Below, piece by piece: positions 15,336-23,513 of a DNA stretch of 28,902 bases (position 1 is its first letter; every line of letters starts with the position of its first letter). The stretch is taken from contig CAZLAK010000024.1 in the NCBI GenBank assembly GCA_964557545.1, positions 1 through 28,902 on the forward strand. The letters are read 5' to 3'. The notes under the pieces are model-generated. The model saw only the letters and a program-made list of their open reading frames with translations, was not told the origin of the DNA and made no database searches. The position numbers were made by a program, and so were the translations under genes. This DNA comes from CAZLAK01 sp964557545 (GTDB lineage Bacteria > Bacillota > Desulfotomaculia > Desulfotomaculales > Pelotomaculaceae).

Positions 15336-16532
15336 TTGGATCTTAAAGTTCTTAAAACCAAAAAAGGTATTATTGCTGCCCTGGTTTTGGTTTTAATCCT
15401 TGCCGGCCTAGCAGCCCTTGCATACCACCGGCAGGGAACAAAGAAAAATGCCGCGGTAGAAGGAGGAAGAGAAGCTGAAGTTGTGCCCGTGCGCGTGGCC
15501 GAAGCGGCATTGGTGGACCTCCAGCACGTGCTCGACCTTACAGGAGAGCTGAAACCGGCAGCGGCAGTGGAAGTCTACCCCAAGGTAGCGGGCAAAATAA
15601 TCCAGGAAATTTTGGTGGAAATGGGCGACTTCGTCAGTGAAGGGAGCCTTATAGCTGTTTTTGACGACAGTACCGTAAGGGCCCAGCTCGAAGATGCGGC
15701 GGCAGCCTTGAACGCGGCCGAAGCGTCCGTGCGGCAGAGTGAGGCAAACCTGCAGTTAGCAGAAGCGGACTTTGCTCGCATAGAATCGCTTTACAATGCG
15801 GGAGCTGTCTCTAAACAGCAGCTGGATCATGCCAGCGCCCAGTATAAGGCCGCTTTGGAAACAAAAAGGCTTGCCGAAGCCCAGGTGGAAAGGGCAAGGG
15901 CAACCCTTAACCAGCTGCAAATACTTTACGGCGATCACAAGCTGTACGCCCCTATTTCGGGGTTTGTGGCAGCACGCTACGCCGAGCGGGGGGGGCTTAC
16001 CAGCCAATCTCAGCCGGTTGTGCGCATTTCCCGGGAGGACGAGCTGAAAATCGTCTGCAGTGTGACGGAAAAAGATTTCCCCGCCGTTAAAAAGGGGATG
16101 AAGGCGGAAATAACTGTGGACGCCCTGCCGGGAAAGGTCTTTTGGGGCGAAGTTTCCCTGATCAGCCCGACCATTGACCCCTCCACCCGCACGGCCCAGG
16201 TTGAGATCCGCATTTCCAATCAAAATTACGAGCTCCGCTCCGGCATGTACGCCCGTATCAAGCTTTACCTGGGTGAAAGGAAGGTCCTGGCGGTTCCCAG
16301 TCAGTCAGTCAGCAAAATGACGGGGACGGCAAACTACTATGTCTACGTGGTCGAAAACGGAAAAGCCGTGATGAGAAACATTAAGACCGGCATAACCCAA
16401 AACAACCTGACCGAAGTGACCGAGGGCTTGAATGAAGGGGAGCAGGTTGTTACCCGCGGCCAGAGCCGGCTTTTTGACGGCGCGCCGGTTTCTGTAGAGG
16501 AAAGAGAGGTCGTAGGCAGTGAAGCTTCCTGA
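15336..16532 (+). CDS. RND efflux adaptor (membrane fusion protein, HlyD/AcrA family)
   Basis: 398 residues. An N-terminal membrane anchor (about residues 10-30, LVLVLILAGLAALAY) is followed by the lipoyl/barrel-sandwich halves (LDLTGELKPAAAVEVYPKVA and the later LYAPISGFVAARYAERGGL), a long alpha-helical hairpin (about 110-190, AAAALNAAEASVRQSEANLQ and following) and the beta-barrel and membrane-proximal domains (VSLISPTIDPSTRTAQVEI, LRSGMYARIKL). It bridges the pump to the outside. AAGGAGG at 15317-15323 abuts GTG 15324, so TTG 15336, 12 bases away, is the better start. The last 14 bases overlap the pump gene, implying translational coupling. Confidence 0.92.
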   Translation: MDLKVLKTKKGIIAALVLVLILAGLAALAYHRQGTKKNAAVEGGREAEVVPVRVAEAALVDLQHVLDLTGELKPAAAVEVYPKVAGKIIQEILVEMGDFVSEGSLIAVFDDSTVRAQLEDAAAALNAAEASVRQSEANLQLAEADFARIESLYNAGAVSKQQLDHASAQYKAALETKRLAEAQVERARATLNQLQILYGDHKLYAPISGFVAARYAERGGLTSQSQPVVRISREDELKIVCSVTEKDFPAVKKGMKAEITVDALPGKVFWGEVSLISPTIDPSTRTAQVEIRISNQNYELRSGMYARIKLYLGERKVLAVPSQSVSKMTGTANYYVYVVENGKAVMRNIKTGITQNNLTEVTEGLNEGEQVVTRGQSRLFDGAPVSVEEREVVGSEAS

Positions 16533-19500
16533 GTTTTCCGTAAAGCAGCCGGTAGCCACCTTAATGCTTTTCTTGGCCGTTATTATACTGGGTGTGTTTT
16601 CCTTGTTCAGGCTGCCTATTGATATGCTCCCGGAGATCGAGATGCCGGCGGTGAGCGTGCTGACCGTCTGGCCCGGGGCGAGCGCCTCCGACGTGGAGAC
16701 GGAGGTCACCGAGCGCATTGAAGACCAGGTCAGCATGGTGAGCAACCTCGACAAGGTCACCTCTAAGTCTTTAGACAACATTTCCGTAGTTACCTGCACG
16801 TTTGAGTGGGGCACTGACTTGGAGGAAGCCGCCAACGACATCCGGGACAAGCTGGAGTTGGCCAAAAAAGACCTGCCGGATGATGCAGAAGAACCGTTGA
16901 TTTTTAAGTTCAGCACTGCCAGCCTGCCCGTGCTGGTCATGACCGTCACGGCAGACGCTAGCTGGCCTAGCCTTTATTATTTAACGGAAAATAAAATTGC
17001 CGATGAGTTAAAGCGCGTGCCCGGTGTCGGTGCCGTTCAGCTGATGGGAGGGATGAAGAGGCAGATAAACGTGCAGTTTGACCTGCAGAAGATCGAGGCT
17101 TACCGGCTCAATTTAGCCCAGGTCAAGCAACTGCTGGCGGCACAGAACTTGAACCTGCCGGGCGGCAGCATAAAAGCCGGCACTCTGGAATATTATGTGC
17201 GCGTGCCGGCGAGGTATAAGGACGTAGAGGAAATAAAGAACACGGTGGTAGGTTATTACAGCGGCAAACCGGTCTACTTAAAGGACGTGGCTGAAGTCGA
17301 AGACGCTTATAAAGAGCAGACCGTAAACGGCTGGGGTGACGGCAAAAGGGCTATAGTTCTCGTTTTGCAAAAACAGAGCGGCAAGAACACGGTAAAAGTG
17401 GCCGAGGAGGCCAAAGCCAAACTGGAAGAAATTAAAAAGGGACTTCCCTCCGACGTGGAAATAAACACGGTAATGGACAACTCGGAAAACATACTGCGCA
17501 CGGTTAGAAACCTGCAGAAAGAGCTTTTGAGGACTACGTGTGTGGTAATCGTTGTGACCTTCTTGTTTTTGCGCAGGGCCAAGGCGTCTGCTATCATCGC
17601 TCTCACCATCCCCTTTTCCCTGATCATCGCTTTTATCCCCCTGGCCCTGTCTGACCGGACTATCAACGTGATCACGCTGCTGTCCCTGGCCATTGCCTGC
17701 GGTCTGGTGGTGGACGACGGCATCGTAATTTTAGAAAACATCACCCGCCACGTAGAGCGCGGCGGCCGGCCCTTGACTAGCGCCATATACGGTGCCGGCG
17801 AGGTGGGTATGGCCGTTGTGGCGTCTACCATGACTATCGTGGTGGTGTTTGTCCCGCTGATGTTTGTGGGGGGCATCACGGGTGCGCTTTTTAAAGAACT
17901 GGGATTTGTTATTGTGGTGGCCCTGCTGGCGTCCCTTTTTACGGCCCTTTCCATGACGCCGATGCTCTCGTCTAGGTGGCTGGGGGCTTACACCAGGCCG
18001 GGAGCGGGGAGAGAAAGTGTCGGGAGCAGGCTTTACGCCGTCACTGAAAAATGGCTCGTTTCCCTGGAAAGCGCCTACAGCCGCTTGCTCGGCTGGGCCC
18101 TTTCCCGCAAGGCGGTTGTAATCGCAGCTTCAATCCTGGTGTTTGCCAGCGGCCTTGCCTTGATCCCTCTCATCGGCACCAGCTTTGTGCCCGAGATAGA
18201 TTCCGGCGACGTCAGCGTCGAGTTCCGCCTGCCGGAAGGGACGCGGCTGGAGGAAACAACCAAAGTAATTGAAAAGCTTATGCAGACCTCCGTATCAGCT
18301 GTAAAGCCCGAGGAGATGAGGCACTTCTACGCCTTTTGCGGGCAGAGCGAGGAAGGCTTAGGAGCGGCTATGGGCATGGAGTCAGGTCCCAACGTGGGCA
18401 GGATTGGCTTTAAGCTGGTGGACAAAGACAAGCGGGAGCGCAGCGCCGCCGAGATTGCCGATCTCTTAAGAAAACAACTGGGGAAAATCCCCGGCATAAG
18501 CAGTATGAAGGTGACTGCCACGAGCCCCATTTCCTCTTTATTGTTCGGCACTGGCAAGCCGGTATCAATTGAAATTACAGGCCCCGACCTAGATACCAAT
18601 CTCCGGGTGGCAGAGCAGGTAAAAGAAGTGGTTAAGAACGTGCCCGGCACAGCTGATGTCTCTATAAGCCAGAAAGCCCCTCGCCCCGAGCTCTGGGTGG
18701 AGGTGGACCGCCAAAAAGCGTCTTCCTTTGGCCTGAGCGTAGGCGCGGTTGCCAGTGCGGTGCGCCAGTATTTCTACGGCGACACTCCGACTGAGTTCCG
18801 GGAAGAGGGAGAGAGGTACGATGTTTTTATCCGCTTAAAAGAAGAAGACAAGAATAAGATAGAAAACCTGGCGGAAGCCCCCGTCTTTACGCCCGACGGC
18901 AGGATGCTTAAGCTGAAAAACATCGCCGAAATAAAAATAGGCGAGGGCCCTGTAGAAATTGAGAGGGAAAACCGTCAGCGTATTGTTAGAGTGGAGGCGG
19001 ACAGGGTTGGCCGCTCCTTAGGAGAAATCACCGCTGACATCAAAGAGGCGCTAAAAAATCTGGAAATTCCACCTGGGGTTTCAATAGACTTCGGCGGGGA
19101 AATCGAACAGCAGCAGGAAGCCTTCAGAGACATGGGATTAATGCTGATTCTGGGAATTGTTCTGGTTTACATGATCATGGCTTCGCTTTACGGCAACCTG
19201 CGGGACCCGTTTATCGTCATGTTCTCAGTGCCCTTTGCCTTAACGGGCGTGTTTTACGCATTCTTCTTGACGGGTACGACTTTGAGCCTGGTCACCTTCA
19301 TGGGCATTATCATGCTGGTCGGCATAGTCGTCAAGAACGCCATTATACTGCTCGACTACACCCACCTGCTGCAGAACAGGGGCCAGCCCCTGCGTGAGGC
19401 GGTGACCAATGCCGGCCGCCACAGGTTAAGACCGATCCTGATGACCTCTTCTACGGTATTTTTCGGCATGCTACCGCTGGCCGTCTCCAATGAGGTGGGG

Positions 19501-19635
19501 GCCGAGCTGTGGAACCCGATGGCCGTCACCTTGATGGGGGGCCTGGCCGTTTCCACTCTGGTTACGCTGGTGTTGATCCCCACGGTTTACTGCCTGCTCG
19601 AGGAAAGAAGGCTTAAGAGGGCGGCCGCCAGGTAG
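16519..19635 (+). CDS. RND-family efflux pump (AcrB/MexB-like, HAE1 class)
   Basis: 1038 residues, normal length. A proton-driven export pump of the cytoplasmic membrane: TM1 at 14-33 (ATLMLFLAVIILGVFSL), a large extracytoplasmic loop, TM2-6 (about 335-475), a second loop, and TM8-12 (about 870-1025). The proton relay residues are kept: D399 and D400 in VVDDGIVILENI and K939 in GIVVKNAIILLDY. The porter domain motif PGASASDVETEVTERIEDQV is intact. GTG 16519 overlaps the adaptor gene by 14 bases. Drug or solvent specificity cannot be read. No outer-membrane TolC-like gene is present, in keeping with a Gram-positive. A terminator-like hairpin lies about 75 bases after the stop. Confidence 0.95.
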   Translation: MKLPEFSVKQPVATLMLFLAVIILGVFSLFRLPIDMLPEIEMPAVSVLTVWPGASASDVETEVTERIEDQVSMVSNLDKVTSKSLDNISVVTCTFEWGTDLEEAANDIRDKLELAKKDLPDDAEEPLIFKFSTASLPVLVMTVTADASWPSLYYLTENKIADELKRVPGVGAVQLMGGMKRQINVQFDLQKIEAYRLNLAQVKQLLAAQNLNLPGGSIKAGTLEYYVRVPARYKDVEEIKNTVVGYYSGKPVYLKDVAEVEDAYKEQTVNGWGDGKRAIVLVLQKQSGKNTVKVAEEAKAKLEEIKKGLPSDVEINTVMDNSENILRTVRNLQKELLRTTCVVIVVTFLFLRRAKASAIIALTIPFSLIIAFIPLALSDRTINVITLLSLAIACGLVVDDGIVILENITRHVERGGRPLTSAIYGAGEVGMAVVASTMTIVVVFVPLMFVGGITGALFKELGFVIVVALLASLFTALSMTPMLSSRWLGAYTRPGAGRESVGSRLYAVTEKWLVSLESAYSRLLGWALSRKAVVIAASILVFASGLALIPLIGTSFVPEIDSGDVSVEFRLPEGTRLEETTKVIEKLMQTSVSAVKPEEMRHFYAFCGQSEEGLGAAMGMESGPNVGRIGFKLVDKDKRERSAAEIADLLRKQLGKIPGISSMKVTATSPISSLLFGTGKPVSIEITGPDLDTNLRVAEQVKEVVKNVPGTADVSISQKAPRPELWVEVDRQKASSFGLSVGAVASAVRQYFYGDTPTEFREEGERYDVFIRLKEEDKNKIENLAEAPVFTPDGRMLKLKNIAEIKIGEGPVEIERENRQRIVRVEADRVGRSLGEITADIKEALKNLEIPPGVSIDFGGEIEQQQEAFRDMGLMLILGIVLVYMIMASLYGNLRDPFIVMFSVPFALTGVFYAFFLTGTTLSLVTFMGIIMLVGIVVKNAIILLDYTHLLQNRGQPLREAVTNAGRHRLRPILMTSSTVFFGMLPLAVSNEVGAELWNPMAVTLMGGLAVSTLVTLVLIPTVYCLLEERRLKRAAAR

Positions 19636-19710
19636 GCGGGCGCCAAGGGGCGGGCACGGCGGAAAGCTGCCGGCTGTTTTGGCAAAAAGCCTTCTTTCAT
19701 TCTTTGCAGC

Positions 19711-19732
19711 GCCTTTTTTAAAGGCTCTTTTT
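19711..19732 (+). terminator. Terminator-like hairpin between the RND pump and PG0541-like genes
   Basis: GCCTTT (19711-19716), TTT loop, AAAGGC (19720-19725), then TCTTTTT. It could end the efflux transcript or only attenuate it, lowering expression of the PII-like gene 40 bases later. No separate promoter was recognised after it. Confidence 0.6.
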
Positions 19733-19772
19733 CCCCGGCCCTGCTTTTACTAAGGTTGTAAGGGGTGTGGCG

Positions 19773-20063
19773 ATGAAGCTTCTTTTAATCACTTATGATG
19801 CGATTTATGATGACAGCGTGATGGAAATACTGGAGTCGTCTGGGGTTGAAGGCTTTACTAAATGGGAAAAAGTTCTGGGCAAGGGGAAGAACAGTGAGCC
19901 CAAGCTGGACAGCGCGGTGTGGCCGGGATTCAACTGCGCCGTGTTCACTGCAGCCGGCAACGAGGAACAGGAAAGGGTTATGGAGGCCTTAAGGGAATTT
20001 TCCTCGCAGGTCGGCGGCAGGGGTTTTAAGGTGTTCGTGCTCCCGGTTTTAGAAGTGATTTAA
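19773..20063 (+). CDS. PG0541-like (PII-like fold) transporter-associated protein
   Basis: 96 residues. The start KLLLITYDAIYDDSVMEILE followed by WEKVLGKG, a flexible loop, then CAVFTAAGNEEQERVMEALR and a closing FKVFVLPVLEVI strand give the beta-alpha-beta double fold of PII-like proteins. A PG0541 family of this size is known to sit next to RND transporters, as here, 137 bases after the pump. PII-like proteins sense small ligands and bind transporters, so it may tune the pump; that role is inferred. ATG 19773 is chosen over GTG 19767 because AAGGGG ends seven bases before it. The typical GlnB uridylylation-loop Tyr motif is not evident. Confidence 0.72.
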   Translation: MKLLLITYDAIYDDSVMEILESSGVEGFTKWEKVLGKGKNSEPKLDSAVWPGFNCAVFTAAGNEEQERVMEALREFSSQVGGRGFKVFVLPVLEVI

Positions 20064-20169
20064 CGGTTTGACGTCTGGTATATTTACGACGAAGCAGCCG
20101 GTGATGTGGAGAGGGGAATCGCACCGGGAACAGTTATTTGTTTTACCGGTTTTAAGGAGCTGTTGGGCT

Positions 20170-20928
20170 GTGCGCGCAGTGCTTATTGAAACTGGTAAAT
20201 CATTTGTGTGGCAAAAGCGTCTGGCAGGCTGTGCGGGCGGAACGCTTCACCTCGACCGCTCCGGCTACAAGTGCATGAGTTCAAAAGAAGTGCTCGCCTC
20301 GCTGGCGGCGCGGCTGGAAAGCTTTTCGGCAGATCTCGTCTATCTGGGCAGCGGGGACTACCACCACTTGGCCTTGCCCCTCATTGTTAAAAAGGCGCGC
20401 CTCGGACCCTTGAGTGTGCTTGTCTTTGACCAGCACCTCGACTGTTTTGCAGCTCCAGAAGGCTACGTGACCTGCGGATCGTGGATCAGGGAAGCGGTGA
20501 AGATCCCCGGGGTGCAGCAGGTGGTGGTAGCGGGGGTGAGCGAGAAAAATCAGACCGCTCCGTTAAAAGTTACGGTTTTATCGGCTGCCGAGTGGCTGCG
20601 CTGCTGGCGCTGGCCGCGCTGGTGGGAGTCCCTTTTGCCTGGAGGAAATCTGTATATCAGTATCGACAAGGACGTTTTTGCTGCCGCGTTTACGGACTGG
20701 GGAATTGGCAGGCTGCCGCTGGGGCAGGTATTTGCTTTTTTACGCCGCTGCCTGGCTGGGCGGCGGCTAGTTGGCGCGGATATATGCGGAGAGCTTGTGC
20801 CCCGCGGGCCGTGGCCGACATGGGAAGAAGCTAGGATAATTGCCCGTCAGGAAAAAATAAACCTTGCCTTTTTGCGGTTCTTTAGGCGCTTAGAGCGGCC
20901 GCTTTTTCAGCGGGCAGGCGGTTTTTGA
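20170..20928 (+). CDS. Arginase-fold (ureohydrolase family) protein
   Basis: 252 residues. The manganese-site motifs of the arginase/agmatinase family are present in order: GSGDYHH (G60-H66; H65 replaces the His of GGDHS), FDQHLDC (D87, H89, D91; the usual D-x-H-x-D) and ISIDKDV (D166, D168). GADICGE near residue 200 equals the conserved GADICEL-type block. Metal binding is therefore likely; the substrate could be an amidine or another compound, and residues beyond the metal site do not match a typical agmatinase. GTG 20170 has AAGGAG ten bases upstream; the in-frame extension back to 20068 has no ribosome site. It follows the PG0541-like gene by 106 bases, probably in the same transcript. 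Confidence 0.72.
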   Translation: MRAVLIETGKSFVWQKRLAGCAGGTLHLDRSGYKCMSSKEVLASLAARLESFSADLVYLGSGDYHHLALPLIVKKARLGPLSVLVFDQHLDCFAAPEGYVTCGSWIREAVKIPGVQQVVVAGVSEKNQTAPLKVTVLSAAEWLRCWRWPRWWESLLPGGNLYISIDKDVFAAAFTDWGIGRLPLGQVFAFLRRCLAGRRLVGADICGELVPRGPWPTWEEARIIARQEKINLAFLRFFRRLERPLFQRAGGF

Positions 20929-21110
20929 ATTCGGTTTAAACCCGCCGATTGCATACCTATCAATCTGCAGAAGAATTTAGGGTGGAGGTAGCGGTGGGTG
21001 TTATGAAAAGACATTTGTGGGCCCGGGCTCCATAAACAGTTTTATTTTCTCTTACCCCAAGAACCAGGCCGCTTATCATGATCCAATTACCACCCATATC
21101 AGTTATTCAT

Positions 21111-21165
21111 TTAAACCCGGAGACTTAAGCCGTGCCCACTGACCCTGCAGGACATGCATCTGGCT
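21111..21165 (+). repeat. Direct repeat copy R1
   Basis: TTAAACCCGGAGACTTAAGC, CGTGCCCACTGA, a ten-base insert, then CATGCATCTGGCT. Same orientation and nearly the same sequence as R2 at 22608-22652. The repeats bracket the DUF2889 gene. Confidence 0.7.
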
Positions 21166-21176
21166 ATCATAAGCTG

Positions 21177-21437
21177 CAAAAAAGCCCGGTCTTTTTGGGT
21201 GCCGGAGCTTTCAGTGAGGAACGGCAAGGTCCTAGACAACTGAGCGGGAAGGCAGGAAATTTCCGCCGCCTGCAAGGCGTGCTGCATGACGCCGCCCTTT
21301 TTAACTCCTACCGGCTCTCCGGCCAGCTCCACCAGAACTGTGACAGTGACCTCTTCCTCCATCGTGACCTGGTGGAAATCAACGTGCCTCAAGCGCCCTG
21401 TCAGAGTGTCGTACCGCGCTTCTTTTATGATCACCTT
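21177..21437 (-). pseudogene. Mosaic partial duplicate of rplY and its terminator
   Basis: Three blocks of the intact rplY locus recur in order. 21177-21213 resembles the terminator at 23454-23490. 21216-21239 matches 23633-23656 with two differences. 21240-21437 matches 23712-23909, 198 bases without gaps and about 16 mismatches by hand count. The joints correspond to deletion of about 140 bases (the acidic tail) and 55 bases. On the minus strand the long block still reads IIKEARYDTLTGRLRHVDFH, QVTMEEEVTVTV, ELAGEPVGVKKGGV and AEISCLPAQ. The N-terminal half and the start codon are absent, so it cannot make L25. A 14-base match (21443-21456 with 24347-24360) may mark a third joint in the rplY upstream region. 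Confidence 0.85.
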
Positions 21438-21458
21438 AATAATTATCAAGATGCGGTG

Positions 21459-22295
21459 ATGATTAGCGTGAAAGTTTTGCATCAGGAAAGTTATTTTTGT
21501 ACGGTTAATAGAGCAAGAAGCGGTGAAATAAAGTCAGAAACCAGGTATTTAGGCCCAGATATGGAGGCGTCAAGCCAATTAGTAATTGATATTCCCAGCT
21601 ACACAATCAATGAGGCGAGTTGGGAAATATGCCGTTCGCCGGGTGATAACTTTAATGGATGGGGGTTTTTACCCGAATTAAAAGGGGTCGGGGCCCATTT
21701 TGGTGCCGGTAAGCACTTAAAGTTCTTGGCAGATAAGGGCGAATCCGGAGAATTGATAAAAGAACTGGTAGCTGAGTGCATTAGGGGCGCCATTCAAGCT
21801 GAAACTTATCTTTTTAAAGAAAGGGGCTTTCCCACAGAAGAAGATTACGAGCAGCACTGGAGCAAGGTATTTGGCGTATCGTGCCGGTATTGCTGTTTCC
21901 ATGACAGGACTGAAAGAAGCTGGTTTGAGTACATTGGCGATTACAAAAGAAAACACTTTCTCTTTAACAGAAATAAAACTGTGATTATTTCTAGGCAGGA
22001 TGATGGGAGTATTAGTGCTGCAGGCGCTTTTATTGATTCCTTCCATGAATTGAGTATCCGGCTGGTTTTTGACGAAAAGAACGGGAAAATAATTTCAGCC
22101 GGCGGAAATTTTTTGAGGGCTCCGGATAAAGTTTGCTTTGAAAACGAAAGCCACCTTTTATTGCTAACTGGCAATAGTGTTTTTGATCTCAGAAAAAAAG
22201 AAGTGGCAGCAGTGGCCGGAGGGAAAGAAGGGTGCTTCCACCTTGTTGACATTGTTACTGACGTTTTAAACGCCGTAAGAAAGGTATTAAAGTAA
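21459..22295 (+). CDS. DUF2889-type protein of unknown function
   Basis: 278 residues from ATG 21459. The C-terminal half (about 150-278) has the pattern of DUF2889: an FNRNKTVIISRQDDGSI strand, AAGAFIDSFHELSIRLVFDE, GKIISAGGNFLRAPDKVCFE, and the closing GCFHLVDIVTDVLNAV, which equals the GCxHLxxL signature. The N-terminal half (1-140) is not recognised; it contains RYCCFHDRTERSW just before the DUF. The start is uncertain: no good ribosome site is visible, and extending the frame upstream to 21132 only reads the antisense of the rplY fragment, so the original start may have been lost by rearrangement. It lies between repeats R1 and R2. Confidence 0.6.
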   Translation: MISVKVLHQESYFCTVNRARSGEIKSETRYLGPDMEASSQLVIDIPSYTINEASWEICRSPGDNFNGWGFLPELKGVGAHFGAGKHLKFLADKGESGELIKELVAECIRGAIQAETYLFKERGFPTEEDYEQHWSKVFGVSCRYCCFHDRTERSWFEYIGDYKRKHFLFNRNKTVIISRQDDGSISAAGAFIDSFHELSIRLVFDEKNGKIISAGGNFLRAPDKVCFENESHLLLLTGNSVFDLRKKEVAAVAGGKEGCFHLVDIVTDVLNAVRKVLK

Positions 22296-22607
22296 CCAAA
22301 TTCGCCAGTGCACAAAAGGTTTCCCGGTATTCTGCATCAAGCACGTCATGAAATCAGCAAGCGGTGTAGGAGGGCTGATTTTGCTTTGTCCCATCCCTCA
22401 GCCCTTCCAGCGGCCCGGCCGCCTTTTTCCAGGTTGAAAAACTTCCCCTAATCTGTCTTCAAGCAGGGGCAGAGCGCCCAGTGCCTCGCCGTTAGCAAAA
22501 GTCGCCCAAGAAGAAATGGGGGATTAAGATGAGCAGGTTCGTGTTGAACGCGAAGGTGCACCTGGTTTAAGATGCCGCGGAGTCAAGGTTTAAGGGTAAA
22601 CTACGAG
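22296..22607. other. Non-coding stretch after the DUF2889 gene
   Basis: No credible gene. A short frame ends with KVAQEEMGD-TAA at about 22527 and is followed by MSRFVLNAKVHLV and a stop; these may be scraps of lost genes but cannot be assigned. Confidence 0.4.
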
Positions 22608-22652
22608 TTAAACACGGAGACTTAGGCCGTGCCCGCTGACATGCATTTGGCT
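22608..22652 (+). repeat. Direct repeat copy R2
   Basis: TTAAACACGGAGACTTAGGC, CGTGCCCGCTGA, then CATGCATTTGGCT; R1 with a ten-base gap and five or so substitutions. Both copies are followed by a GCTGCAAAAA stretch and a terminator-like hairpin. Confidence 0.7.
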
Positions 22653-22674
22653 GCAGTAGAAACTAGGAAGTGAG

Positions 22675-22702
22675 AGGCTGCAAAAACGGTCAGAGCCTTT
22701 TT
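22675..22702 (+). terminator. Terminator-like hairpin after R2
   Basis: GGCT (22676-22679) can pair with AGCC (22694-22697) before TTTTT (22698-22702); TGCAAAAA/TTTTTGCA (22679-22705) is an overlapping alternative stem. It lies ahead of a TATAAT at 22738-22743 that may serve the flavoprotein gene, though no well-spaced -35 box was found. Confidence 0.45.
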
Positions 22703-22845
22703 GCAAAATTCTTGTCCTTGGGGAGTGGAACAGCTACTATAATTTACAACAGGAATATACAACTGGGCAGGTTTAGAATACAAAAGGGCAAGTGTAGAAA
22801 AATAGCGGGCGCGATCGGCTCCTGGGAAACCCGCTTGATGAGGGT

Positions 22846-23400
22846 ATGAAAGTTGTAGGCATTGTGGGCAGTCCCAGAGCAGGCGGCAACACGGAAATTC
22901 TGGTGGAAAGGGTGCTGGCCGGCGCGGCTTCGGCAGGCGCAGAAACCCAAATGTTCTGCCTTAACGACATGAACATAAGGGGCTGCCAGGCCTGTTTCCA
23001 CTGCAAGGAGCACGGCCGCTGCAAACAGGAGGACGAGATGGCTGTTCTCCACCAGGCATTGCTGACATCCGACGGTTTCGTTTTGGGTTCGCCCATCTAC
23101 ATGGGGTACCTGACAGCCCAAACCAAGCTCTTCCTCGACCGTCTTTTTGTCTTTATCAAACCGGGCGAAGGCTGTACCCTTCCGGCCGGGAAGAGCGCTG
23201 TTCTCGTCTACTCCCAAGGGGCCGGCGAAAACGGCAGAGTGGTGATGGAAAACGTGAGCACGTTCCTATCAACAGCAATGGGAATTGAAGTAAAAGGAAT
23301 TGTGGGCGGTAACGGGCTCAATGAACTGGGGGCGGTCAAGGAAAGAAAAGACATCCTGGAAAGAGCTTTCCAGTTGGGCAGGGAACTGGCCGCACAGTAA
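22846..23400 (+). CDS. Iron-sulfur flavoprotein / NADPH-dependent FMN reductase-like protein
   Basis: 184 residues with a flavodoxin fold. The FMN phosphate loop is GSPRAGGNTEILV (8-20). The compact cysteine motif C47-x2-C50-x2-C53-x5-C59 (GCQACFHCKEHGRC) followed by EDEM is that of iron-sulfur flavoproteins of anaerobes, which pass electrons between ferredoxin-type donors and oxygen or other acceptors. GSPIYMGYLTAQTKLFLDR (about 86-104) is the second flavin-binding block. ATG 22846 gives the expected first strand (KVVGIVGSP); the only upstream purine run, GAGGG, is very close, so translation initiation may be weak. It stands alone between non-coding DNA and the convergent rplY gene. Confidence 0.85.
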   Translation: MKVVGIVGSPRAGGNTEILVERVLAGAASAGAETQMFCLNDMNIRGCQACFHCKEHGRCKQEDEMAVLHQALLTSDGFVLGSPIYMGYLTAQTKLFLDRLFVFIKPGEGCTLPAGKSAVLVYSQGAGENGRVVMENVSTFLSTAMGIEVKGIVGGNGLNELGAVKERKDILERAFQLGRELAAQ

Positions 23401-23455
23401 AAAAAGAGAAAAGGAAAGGGCCTGGCAGCAGCTCACTAACCACAGCACCCGCCAA

Positions 23456-23487
23456 AAAGCCCCGGAACTTTTGGGTACCGGGGCTTT
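23456..23487. terminator. Bidirectional terminator between the flavoprotein gene and rplY
   Basis: AAAGCCCCGG (23456-23465) pairs perfectly with CCGGGGCTTT (23478-23487) around a 12-base loop. The minus-strand side gives a T-run, so it serves rplY, and the plus side gives a weaker T-stretch for the flavoprotein gene. A degenerate copy is at 21177-21213. Confidence 0.85.
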
Positions 23488-23513
23488 CATTTCTTTGGCT
23501 CCTGTTAATCCTG

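Noticed and set aside
21132..21458. 109-codon extension of the DUF2889 gene
   Set aside because: It is the antisense of the rplY fragment and its terminator.
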